From Prunella strophiata (Eukaryota; Chordata; Aves; Passeriformes; Prunellidae), in the NCBI GenBank assembly GCA_036583965.1, contig JAZBQD010000022.1:2538001-2602000 (forward strand): a stretch of DNA of 64,000 nucleotides, written 5' to 3'. This document shows, piece by piece, positions 41,301 to 46,781 of this stretch. Position 1 is the stretch's first letter; each line of letters opens with the position of its first letter. A program made the position numbers and the translations under genes. A model generated the notes under the pieces. The model did not search any database, was not told where the DNA came from, and worked only from the letters and a program-made list of their open reading frames with translations.

Positions 41301-43443
41301 ATGGGCCAGGGCTCCCAGGCAAACAGATCTGTGGGCAAGCAGGGGAGAGAACAGCAGAGCTTCTCTCTCTTCAGAAAAAGAGAAACAAGGGTCAGTATGC
41401 AGGGTTAAAAATTATTAAATTGGTCAATACACTGACATAGTGACTGCTGAGTGTGTTGATGTTCTGATGTGACCTCAGCCTCTCCACAGAATCAGCACTT
41501 TGCCAGCCACCAGCAGTCTGGCAAGTGGAGATAATGTGAGGGAAGTACAGTGCAGCTTGTGATCTGATATGGGAAATTATGACATGGGCAGAGAACTGGT
41601 ATCAGGCACTGCCTTCCTCCACTGCCTTGTTGGTCACAGATGGAGGAGAAATTGTTTGGTGACTCTTTTGTTCCTTTTTTTTTCCCTAATAAACAGTGAG
41701 GTGCTAAACTTTTTCTGAAGTCCTGCATCCCAAATTTTAAATCCCTTTATGTGTGCCTTCACCAGCTCACCCCCCAAGTGCTGTACACTCAGGTTGTTAT
41801 TTACCTTTGGGCTGGAGCAATCTCTTTGCTCTTTTTCTCACTCAAAGCTTTTTCATCTTTGTTCCTCTTGCCATCTACAGCACATCAAAACTATGTCAAT
41901 GTCAAAATGTCAAAAATATTCCTTAACCATTAAATTCAAAGAGCAACTTTGACTGGGGACTATCCCCCCAAAAGACCTGGCCCATAAATATTAAATAAAT
42001 ATTAAAGGCTGGCAGCTGAAACTGTTCCCAGCCAATAAACCACCTCAGAAACAAATATTTAACAGATGCAAAAATAACAAGTGAAGTCTGTTCTTGTCAT
42101 TAATTTTTAAGAACATTCTGGAATTGGGTTAGATTTCCTGCTTTTGCCTTCTCCCACTTCATCTTTTAGAAACAATTTTAAACACATTATGTATTTCCTG
42201 CCAAAGTTAGCAAACAAAATGCTGCATTTACATCAGTTTATCTCTAGGGAACAAACCCTCAGAGGAGAAGCACAGGGAGCTTTCACTGTGCTGTAGCTGG
42301 TGGGTGTTGATGCTGCAGCTTTTGCCTGAGCTCTCCCCAGCAAGGTGTGACTTCCTCTGCATTGTGATATTTTGCTGGGAACACACAGAAAGCTGATGAA
42401 AATACACACTTGTCTCAATAAAGAGGATTTTTCCACTATCTCCTGTCACCTTCCCTTCCCTCCAGCACCAAAGCAGTCCCATCTCAGCAGTTTCCCAGTA
42501 ACTCAGAACTCACCAAAGCTCTTTTCGTGCCAAAGCTTTCTTCTGGCTGCCTGTGATTTGGCACAGCTCCACGTTTGATGACAAAATTTGTTTTCAATCC
42601 TTTGTAGCTGTGAAAAAGCAGATTTTTCTTTTGAAGGGAGACATATGTTTTGGGTTTTTTTCTGGAGACGCTTTTTGCTGGCATCCACTGCTTCTCTGAT
42701 TAGTTTTGCAGCTCCTAGTAACTGTGTAAATACTGGCTTGTCTGAGCATGTTCCATGTGGCATTTCCTTCAGTTGGAAAGAATGCAATTCTGACTGGGAG
42801 GATAAGAGGTGAAATCACCTCTCTCCTTTATTTACACTTTGCATGTGTGTGTGCCTCAGATTCTTACTGATGTTTTTAAAAACAGCTTAAGCTGGAGGTG
42901 ACCCCAGCCAAGAGCAACTTCAGCAGTGGCATGCTGCTGTCAGGCTTTGCTGTGCAAGCAACACCCCCTGGATTTGGATAATATTCTGCTTTTCTGCAAG
43001 GAATGTCAGTTATGATGGCAGCTGCTGTGCTCACAACTCCATCATGTTCCCTACTAAGAGAATGATAAGAGAGGGAGAATCCAGAGGATGTCCCAGCTGT
43101 TGTTCTGTTCAGGGCTTCAAACACATCAAGAGCAAGGCAAAGCTTTGTCTGTTCCTGTAATTCACTTTGTGAGTGTTGTAAAATTGGGTAAAATTCCTTG
43201 CTTTTCCCCTTATCCTCTCTTTGTTATTTAGAAAATAAAGAGGTGACGTGTTCACTGGGAAAAGACAAACCAAGTGGAAGTTTTACATTGCTTTCAATTA
43301 CAATATTTCCATGGAATTCAGCTGTGGAGGTGATGCAAAGGCAGCTGACAGAAAGAGATAAAGGTGTGTGACAGCAAGTGCTCCCTGAACTGCACATACC
43401 ACTGCTTTGGCTTCCTGGAGACTCTTCCAAGCCAAGGCCACAG
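10006..43443 (-). CDS. CCDC187: CCDC187, CEP350-family centrosomal protein: whole spliced span (introns included)
   Basis: CEP350-family proteins are large coiled-coil centrosome and microtubule-associated proteins; in CEP350 a CAP-Gly domain binds tubulin and helps anchor microtubules. I rebuilt about 28 exons, at least 2,200 codons against 3,117 in human CEP350. Landmarks occur in CEP350 order: an ENK motif, ASAPPAPAHR, AWREGQKLARRLLGP, a Lys-rich helix, RVRAIHSLSRELAEKI, coiled coils at 23-17 kb, CAP-Gly at 13.2-13.0 kb, and a C-terminal tail ending in an IQELHKEESQW exon. Phases agree through almost all of the chain. Joins are missing at the 5' end, between 28.65 and 23.15 kb, and between 16.18 and 15.81 kb. 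QSOX2 downstream in the same orientation favours CCDC187; CEP350 is the alternative. Two frame slips and one in-frame TAA raise doubt that the 3' half is intact. Confidence 0.72.
10466..10591 (-). CDS. CCDC187: CCDC187 penultimate exon
   Basis: The 42 codons between a ttttgtag acceptor and a gtaagc donor are phase 0 at both ends. They read TFVQGEIIKIMNLEK and end in CKRDRVDLILV, aligning with CEP350 SFIASEVLKL and KKRDRVDHILV. The sequence is Lys/Glu-rich and helical. Confidence 0.87.
11016..11159 (-). CDS. CCDC187: CCDC187 C-terminal-region exon
   Basis: The 48 codons are phase 0 at both ends, from a gttacag acceptor to a gtacgt donor. They start VIFDLSHELLCAEYQ, contain PWMKKKVGSPHS and end RYLCRRMDVSDVK. 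This aligns with CEP350 AVFDLTKEIFEEI, PVWMKPCRINSSYFRR and LDEIK. A 12-base gtatctctgcag lies inside; it is too short to be an intron and reads through in frame. Confidence 0.85.
11485..11826 (-). CDS. CCDC187: CCDC187 C-terminal-region exon
   Basis: The 114 codons are phase 0 at both ends, from a ctctcttgaag acceptor to a gtattt donor. Acidic FGSSDDFDQLDSDQN is followed by VPLVVPHNSSYVKNLSAYA, VEELW and LEAESKRMYNQ. These match CEP350 segments DWFDEDFG, LLAVPHTAEEVEILVHNAA, EELWKW and DIESTSKRVYKQ. Confidence 0.86.
12195..14543 (-). CDS. CCDC187: CCDC187 large exon with CAP-Gly domain; two apparent frame slips
   Basis: A 2.35-kb exon runs from a tattccag acceptor (phase 1) to a gtaagt donor after SPETSPTTSP. 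The first 0.6 kb-equivalent is acidic, Ser-rich and disordered. At about 13230-13030 comes a CAP-Gly domain: FEIGERVLVK, GTLMFKGQTHFGSGHWAGVA and EGDNAGTYEVVKYFEC, parallel to CEP350. The first frame stops at 12739-12741, a second covers about 12740-12490, and a third leads into VADRIVTKFIDDAVKEYKKI, parallel to CEP350 DSLLKVFVKDTV. One extra A in the A4 run (12747-12750) and one in the A5 run (12485-12489) would join all three frames and give the correct exit phase. I see no convincing introns between the frames. Either bases are missing in the assembly or the gene is decaying. Confidence 0.8.
14640..14745 (+). mobile_element. CR1 LINE 3'-end fragment
   Basis: The stretch with ggacttggactttatgatcc, ttgtgggtcccttccaaatt and ggattctatg resembles the CR1 3' end, including one ATTCTATG terminal unit. 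It lies in the intron just upstream of the CAP-Gly exon. Confidence 0.65.
15278..15437 (-). CDS. CCDC187: CCDC187 exon upstream of the CAP-Gly exon
   Basis: It starts ESVLEEKALLSNPGPKDNED after a ttacattctag acceptor in phase 0. It leaves in phase 1 at a gtcaat donor, fitting the CAP-Gly exon. Support is splice phase and an open frame; similarity to CEP350 is not clear here. Confidence 0.5.
15625..15808 (-). CDS. CCDC187: CCDC187 exon, low-complexity region
   Basis: The acceptor ctctttacag enters in phase 2, and a gtaagg donor leaves in phase 0. It reads SFSTENKESLVQHQKQVEEF and LEQSLNAQENVFLPLEP. The exit phase fits the exon at 15437; the entry phase does not fit the exon at 16182, so one exon in between is probably missed. 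Confidence 0.55.
16182..16308 (-). CDS. CCDC187: CCDC187 exon, coiled-coil-like
   Basis: It reads HPHCSEQKSSLLQEEKKQLK then ELKSPFIQCYPELQQG, from a gaactccacag acceptor (phase 0) to a gtgagt donor (phase 1). A second acceptor lies 13 bases further in. Similarity to CEP350 is weak; the splice sites and Lys/Glu helix are the support. Confidence 0.5.
16762..16774 (-). CDS. CCDC187: Candidate 13-base CCDC187 microexon
   Basis: Thirteen bases lie between a cactgcttatcag acceptor and a gtgagt donor. Entering in phase 2 it encodes SLSQM and leaves in phase 0, exactly bridging the exon at 16958 and the one at 16308. Short matches can arise by chance, so this rests on phase and splice strength only. 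Confidence 0.4.
16958..17172 (-). CDS. CCDC187: CCDC187 central coiled-coil exon
   Basis: It enters in phase 0 after ttctttag and reads AEIQHLKNIHRIAHQERKLL then LKQQREILMMQY and AQLQEKLHSL. CEP350 has AEIKRLQEANKAARKERQLI, LKQQEEI and KLQEKLKS. It ends at a consensus gtaagt (phase 2). A second donor of the same phase lies at 16891 (exon to 16892), but reaching it means reading through TAA at 16954-16956. Confidence 0.85.
17932..18019 (-). CDS. CCDC187: CCDC187 central coiled-coil exon
   Basis: It reads ALENLQDSTGASAMAAKQLK then ILMELKWEQ, between a gtgatctccag acceptor (phase 2) and a gtaatg donor (phase 0). The end aligns with CEP350 RKKQRGLLLRLQQEK just before AEIKRL. Both phases fit the neighbours. 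Confidence 0.8.
18046..18415. repeat. Duplicated intronic segment, copy 1
   Basis: About 365 bp from gtcagatcattaaatgcc to ctctctctttttg recurs at 19567-19930. It borders the minisatellite on its left and starts just past the exon ending at 18019. Confidence 0.93.
18545..19566. repeat. 51-53-bp minisatellite, main block
   Basis: A composite unit: a 24-base half (ctgagggctcctcatcctcc plus atcc) and a 27-29-base half (ctgagggacgcccctcacc plus gtcccatccc or atccatcc). Some copies double the short half. It lies in a CCDC187 intron. Minus-strand frames reading MEDEEPSGMDGEG are by-products. Confidence 0.95.
19567..19930. repeat. Duplicated intronic segment, copy 2, inside the minisatellite
   Basis: The same 365-bp segment as 18046-18415, flanked by repeat units on both sides. 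About 15 differences separate the copies and most are single-base insertions or deletions. Confidence 0.93.
19931..20452. repeat. 51-53-bp minisatellite, second block
   Basis: The same units as the main block, with more variant copies (taagggacacccc, cttgagggcttc). It ends about 210 bases from the exon at 20665. Confidence 0.94.
20665..20852 (-). CDS. CCDC187: CCDC187 coiled-coil exon, GC-rich
   Basis: Between ccgtccccag (phase 0) and gtgagg (phase 2) it encodes FGGSSTFHGSSLAVVEQCLR, AEELRAGQQAVLLRLRRKAL and RDRARAQLAWLGHRR. It aligns with CEP350 MVRQYMKEEEMRAAHQSSLL, RLREKALKEKTKAELAWLEH. The exon is much richer in GC and Arg than its neighbours, perhaps through GC-biased change beside the 18.5-20.45 kb minisatellite. 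Confidence 0.85.
20974..21101 (-). CDS. CCDC187: CCDC187 exon
   Basis: ADHRRSQHSHHTLNLLSPW leads to an acidic end, GETWDSSGESSDQASSDSQ. The acceptor is tctctgccag (phase 1) and the donor gtaaca (phase 0); both fit the flanking exons. It corresponds in position to the acidic Ser-rich stretch of CEP350 before MVRQYM. Confidence 0.68.
21580..21713 (-). CDS. CCDC187: CCDC187 exon
   Basis: NQEMGSLRHSALKIERDPNP continues to VDPKILEERKPLGGGGSYC. The acceptor cttaccttcag (phase 2) and donor gtgaac (phase 1) both fit neighbours. The region is disordered and weakly conserved. Confidence 0.65.
22210..22322 (-). CDS. CCDC187: CCDC187 exon
   Basis: DSRNSKGNDPPVTRSYHPEQ runs on to GHWLEGDLAAGSYR, between a tgtgtgtgcag acceptor (phase 0) and a gtagga donor (phase 2). 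It sits where CEP350 has a Ser/Tyr-rich SYDSYSESSGYK stretch. Phases agree on both sides. Confidence 0.62.
22605..22715 (-). CDS. CCDC187: CCDC187 coiled-coil exon
   Basis: It reads LQQQQQKHRLLVLREKAKQE then VEESHRFLRDLLQLSSE, phase 0 at both ends (cttcctacacag to gtaagt). It parallels the CEP350 helix around EALESQRQLEETRNKAAQVH. A short CAG run encodes the five Gln. Confidence 0.78.
23076..23154 (-). CDS. CCDC187: CCDC187 coiled-coil exon
   Basis: It reads TELEDKHRRHLDILRQTSLL then LAHKLK, entering in phase 2 and leaving in phase 0 at gtcagt. It aligns with CEP350 QQQRHERDLALLKLKAEQEA. The preceding exon that should hold the conserved ISLAQQESVSLAQII segment was not found. Confidence 0.75.
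26588..26616. repeat. Poly(A) tract of about 29 bases
   Basis: An uninterrupted A run in a CCDC187 intron. I did not recognise a retroposon body to its left. Confidence 0.9.
28654..28770 (-). CDS. CCDC187: Candidate CCDC187 exon
   Basis: It reads QNQEKMANPSPGESLRIWDS then LSFQPPATLSTGSFEKNL, with a gtaagg donor and phase 1 at both ends. The acceptor (gttttgaaag) is mediocre. It sits where CEP350 has a long Ser-rich segment; no direct alignment was made. Confidence 0.5.
31301..33385. repeat. 20/16-bp minisatellite rich in GGATCC
   Basis: Units are gggatccaccggagccaccc (20) and a 16-base form lacking accc; gggattcacc variants alternate irregularly. More than 100 units span 2.1 kb in the CCDC187 intron between 34048 and 28770. 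No frame contains stops, so the minus-strand WIPGGSGESRV frames are artefacts. Confidence 0.96.
33517..33531 (-). CDS. CCDC187: Candidate 15-base CCDC187 microexon
   Basis: Fifteen bases lie between a ctccagctcacag acceptor and a gtaaac donor. In phase 1 it encodes DSSLE and is symmetrical, so it joins the exons at 34048 and 28770 without changing frame. It lies about 100 bases from the 31.3-33.4 kb minisatellite. Confidence 0.35.
34048..34507 (-). CDS. CCDC187: CCDC187 N-terminal-half exon
   Basis: After a tttctccacag acceptor (phase 0) it reads RSTQDRVRAIHSLSRELAEK then IDVARQRLSAASWAK. This aligns with CEP350 SKLDRIEALKATAASLSSRI and ESEAKKLAGAS. The rest, to a gtaaat donor (phase 1), is Pro/Ser/Thr-rich and disordered. 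Confidence 0.82.
34648..34729 (-). CDS. CCDC187: CCDC187 exon
   Basis: It reads NQLLETAQSPKKGEASGPPA then PLESEAL, entering in phase 2 after ttattttaacag. The gtttct donor (phase 0) is weak, but both phases fit. A different frame is also open across this stretch, so the reading depends on phase. Confidence 0.5.
34813..34904 (-). CDS. CCDC187: CCDC187 exon
   Basis: It reads EQTSGGALQRSFMAWVDETS then SPLSPEEHRG, from cttctctttcag (phase 0) to a gtactc donor (phase 2). Both phases fit the neighbours. No clear CEP350 counterpart. Confidence 0.6.
35267..35919 (-). CDS. CCDC187: CCDC187 N-terminal-half exon with conserved Lys-rich helix
   Basis: The acceptor tctttcccacag enters in phase 1 and the gtaagt donor leaves in phase 0; 217 codons. 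A disordered first part is followed by PHPYSPESIQEFMSRKKAER and KALAQAVEMKKKKLQELYRK then QKEAL. CEP350 has YDTDEVRQYIVRQQEERKRK and ATEQKNKRLQELYRKQKEAF. The helix marks the CEP350 family clearly. Confidence 0.87.
36270..36374 (-). CDS. CCDC187: CCDC187 N-terminal-half exon
   Basis: It encodes WREGQKLARRLLGPPPPLPH then LRSRTGEQSTAKSF, phase 1 at both ends (gtgtttcag to gtacag). CEP350 has SWRDGQKLVKKILGPAPRME followed by an EQRTASS stretch. Confidence 0.86.
36885..36992 (-). CDS. CCDC187: CCDC187 N-terminal-half exon
   Basis: It reads FISALDIVPCPVSSIDSSTP then ADSPQFKNELVSS, phase 1 at both ends (gcattctgcag to gtgagt). Joined to the next exon it gives LVSSAWREGQ, like CEP350 LISTSSWRDGQ. 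Confidence 0.72.
38284..38316. repeat. Poly(A) tract of about 33 bases
   Basis: An A run in a CCDC187 intron, after caaac repeats. No element attached to it was recognised. Confidence 0.88.
40752..41000 (-). CDS. CCDC187: CCDC187 N-terminal exon
   Basis: It reads ASKARDQKLEELKDSKKALK, NKLEQLKKRIQEQKRKQQAA and KRKVCRVASAPPAPAHR. CEP350 has LDILKRRQHDVKLEKLKERI and KVRKVATAPPAPAYKG. Acceptor cccaccttccag (phase 1), donor gtcagt (phase 1). An upstream acceptor near 41326 is possible but breaks the phase with the previous exon. Confidence 0.83.
42514..42607 (-). CDS. CCDC187: CCDC187 N-terminal exon
   Basis: It reads LQRIENKFCHQTWSCAKSQA then ARRKLWHEKSF, from tgctttttcacag (phase 0) to gtgagt (phase 1). 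With the previous exon it gives AWKSLQEAKAV-LQRIENKF, parallel to the extreme N terminus of CEP350 (SWDALSQTKAALRHIENKLE). A second frame is also open; homology chooses this one. Confidence 0.75.
43400..43443 (-). CDS. CCDC187: CCDC187 short N-terminal exon
   Basis: A 44-base exon lies between a strong acceptor (tctcttgattccacag) and a gtatgt donor. In phase 1 it encodes VALAWKSLQEAKAV. The match to CEP350 SWDALSQTKAA is short but in the right place. The start codon must lie in an exon further upstream. Confidence 0.65.
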
Positions 43444-44153
43444 CTGTGGAATCAAGAGAGGAAAGACATTTTAGCATCTCTTCACTACTGACAGTTTCCC
43501 CTCATGCCCAAGCCAGAACAGATCACTGAGCTGGTGGCTGAAACACAGAACTGCTCCTGAAAAATTGTGTCTGGGCTGCTTTTGTATCTCAGTGTGTGCT
43601 GAGTTCCATCAGCTCTCTGGGCTATGTTAGTGCTTATTCAGCAAAATCCTTGCTGATATTAGCACACATTGAAAAAAACCTGAGCTGAATTTCCCAATTC
43701 AGTCCTATTTGTAGTAGTTGCTTAAAAAAACCCCAACAAACCATACAGGATTAATCATGAAAGAATGGTTCATGTCTTTTTATGGAAAAAAAAAAGTGAC
43801 ACATCAGATAGAGAGAAGCTCCTGCTGTGAACTCATTGAACACAGTGGACAGAAACTGAGCTGTGATGCTTTCAGGCTGAGGGGGTTCACAGAGCAGATT
43901 TCTTTAGAAAGCACCATAAAATGGGGGGTTGGTGTTGCTGTAAGGGCTATGAACAGTTACAAAACTGCCCAGAGCTCTCCAAACTTCAAAATATTTGCTC
44001 CATTGTGCCAGGAGTCACACAATCCAGATTAAATCAAACACTAAAGTCTTTCCACAAGGGATAACTCCTGGGTTTAAAATAAAATAAATAAAGTTACCCA
44101 AGTCTCTGCTACGACTGTGCAGAGGAAAGTGGAAACTCATTACCCACAACCTG

Positions 44154-45303
44154 CCAGCCAGCAGCCAGCCAGCCAGCCAGCAGCCAGCCAGCAGCCAGCC
44201 AGCCAGCCAGCCAGCCAGCAGCCAGCCAGCCAGCCAGCAGCCAGCCAGCAGCCAGCCAGCCAGCAGCCAGCCAGCAGCCAGCCAGCCAGCCAGCCAGCAG
44301 CCAGCCAGCCAGCAGCCAGCCAGCAGCCAGCCAGCCAGCAGCCAGCCAGCAGCCAGCCAGCCAGCCAGCAGCCAGCCAGCAGCCAGCCAGCAGCCAGCCA
44401 GCAGCCAGCCAGCCAGCAGCCAGCCAGCAGCCAGCCAGCAGCCAGCCAGCCAGCAGCCAGCCAGCCAGCAGCCAGCCAGCAGCCAGCCAGCCAGCAGCCA
44501 GCCAGCAGCCAGCCAGCCAGCAGCCAGCCAGCCAGCAGCCAGCCAGCAGCCAGCCAGCAGCCAGCCAGCAGCCAGCCAGCCAGCAGCCAGCCAGCCAGCA
44601 GCCAGCCAGCAGCCAGCCAGCCAGCAGCCAGCCAGCAGCCAGCCAGCAGCCAGCCAGCCAGCAGCCAGCCAGCAGCCAGCCAGCCAGCCAGCAGCCAGCC
44701 AGCAGCCAGCCAGCAGCCAGCCAGCAGCCAGCCAGCAGCCAGCCAGCCAGCAGCCAGCCAGCAGCCAGCCAGCAGCCAGCCAGCAGCCAGCCAGCCAGCA
44801 GCCAGCCAGCCAGCCAGCAGCCAGCCAGCCAGCAGCCAGCCAGCAGCCAGCCAGCCAGCAGCCAGCCAGCCAGCAGCCAGCCAGCAGCCAGCCAGCCAGC
44901 AGCCAGCCAGCCAGCAGCCAGCCAGCAGCCAGCCAGCAGCCAGCCAGCAGCCAGCCAGCAGCCAGCCAGCCAGCAGCCAGCCAGCCAGCAGCCAGCCAGC
45001 AGCCAGCCAGCAGCCAGCCAGCCAGCAGCCAGCCAGCAGCCAGCCAGCCAGCCAGCCAGCAGCCAGCCAGCCAGCCAGCAGCCAGCCAGCCAGCAGCCAG
45101 CCAGCAGCCAGCCAGCAGCCAGCCAGCCAGCCAGCAGCCAGCCAGCAGCCAGCCAGCAGCCAGCCAGCCAGCCAGCAGCCAGCCAGCAGCCAGCCAGCAG
45201 CCAGCCAGCCAGCAGCCAGCCAGCCAGCCAGCCAGCAGCCAGCCAGCCAGCAGCCAGCCAGCCAGCCAGCAGCCAGCCAGCCAGCAGCCAGCCAGCCAGC
45301 CAG

Positions 45304-45335
<32 letters not shown>

Positions 45336-45524
45336 AGCCAGCCAGCCAGCCAGCAGCCAGCCAGCAGCCAGCCAGCCAGCAGCCAGCCAGCAGCCAGCCA
45401 GCCAGCAGCCAGCCAGCCAGCAGCCAGCCAGCAGCCAGCCAGCCAGCAGCCAGCCAGCAGCCAGCCAGCAGCCAGCCAGCCAGCAGCCAGCCAGCCAGCA
45501 GCCAGGCAGCCAGCCAGCAGCCAG

Positions 45525-45556
<32 letters not shown>

Positions 45557-45826
45557 AGCCAGCCAGCCAGCCAGCCAGGCAGCCAGCCAGCAGCCAGCCA
45601 GCCAGCCAGCAGCCAGCAGCCAGCCAGCAGCCAGCCAGCCAGCCAGCAGCCAGCCAGCAGCAGCCAGCCAGCCAGCAAGCCAGCAGCCAGCCAGCAGCAG
45701 CCAGCCAGCAGCCAGCCAGCCAGCCAGCCAGCAAGCCAGCAGCCAGCAGCCAGCAGCCAGCAGCAGCCAGCCAGCCAGCAGCCAGCAGCCAGCCAGCAGC
45801 AGCCAGCCAGCCAGCCAGCCAGCCAG

Positions 45827-45857
<31 letters not shown>

Positions 45858-45983
45858 GCAGCCAGCCAGCCAGCCAGCAGCCAGCAGCCAGCCAGCAGCC
45901 AGCAGCCAGCAGCCAGCAGCCAGCCAGCAGCCAGCCAGCCAGCCCGCAGCCAGCCAGCCAGCCAGCAGCCAGCCAGCCAGCAG

Positions 45984-46015
<32 letters not shown>

Positions 46016-46040
46016 AGCCAGCCAGCCAGCCAGCAGCCAG

Positions 46041-46123
<83 letters not shown>

Positions 46124-46344
46124 AGCCAGCAGCAGCCAGCCAGCCAGCAGCAGCCAGCCAGCCAGCAGCCAGCCAGCCAGCCAGGCAGCCAGCCAGCCAG
46201 CCCGCAGCCAGCCAGCCAGCCAGCCAGCAGCCAGCCAGCCAGCCAGCAGCCAGCCAGCCAGGCAGCCAGCCAGCAGCCAGCCAGCAGCCAGCAGCCAGCC
46301 AGCAGCAGCCAGCCAGCCAGCCAGCAGCCAGCCAGCCAGCCAGC
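44154..46344. repeat. CAGC/CAGCAGC mixed tandem array, 2.2 kb
   Basis: It is built of 4-base (ccag) and 7-base (ccagcag) units. The plus-strand triplets (CAG, AGC, GCC, CCA) and minus-strand triplets (CTG, TGG, GGC, GCT) include no stop, so frames of 750-1,079 codons appear on both strands. They are not genes. Confidence 0.97.
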
Positions 46345-46602
46345 CATCCATCCATCCATCCATCCACCATCCATCCATCCATCCATCCATCATCCTCCAT
46401 CATCCATCATCATCCATCCATTCCATCCATCATCCATCCATCATCCATCCTCCATCCATCCATCCAGCCATCCATCCATCCATCAATCCATCCATCCATC
46501 CATCATCCATCCATCCATCCATTCCATCCATCCATCCATCCTCCATCATCCATCCATCCATCCATCCATCATCCATCCATCCATCCATCCATCCCCCATC
46601 CC
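46345..46602. repeat. CATC microsatellite with variants
   Basis: CCAT units, some shortened to cat or cctccat, directly follow the CAGC array. The switch is one base (ccag to ccat). It ends 27 bases from the possible coding exon at 46629. Confidence 0.96.
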
Positions 46603-46628
46603 CCTGTTCCTGCCAGTTCAACACTTAC

Positions 46629-46781
46629 CTTTTGAAGTGGAACAAAATCTCCACTTAGGAGCTGTGCAAAAGCCCTTTGGAGATGATCTGCAGTCTTTCC
46701 AGAGGTGGCTGATCCCAAAGACTCCTCCAAAGAGAGATGTGAGAGCGACCCCAGCACTGAACTTCTCACGTGCTGCTCCAT
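46629..46781 (-). CDS. Possible first coding exon of CCDC187
   Basis: An ATG at 46779-46781 (G at +4) opens [20 protein letters not shown] then [20 protein letters not shown], and [11 protein letters not shown] runs to a perfect gtaagt donor. The composition looks like real protein. However it leaves in phase 0 while the exon at 43443 needs phase 1, so an exon is missing between them or this belongs to another transcript. Confidence 0.35.
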
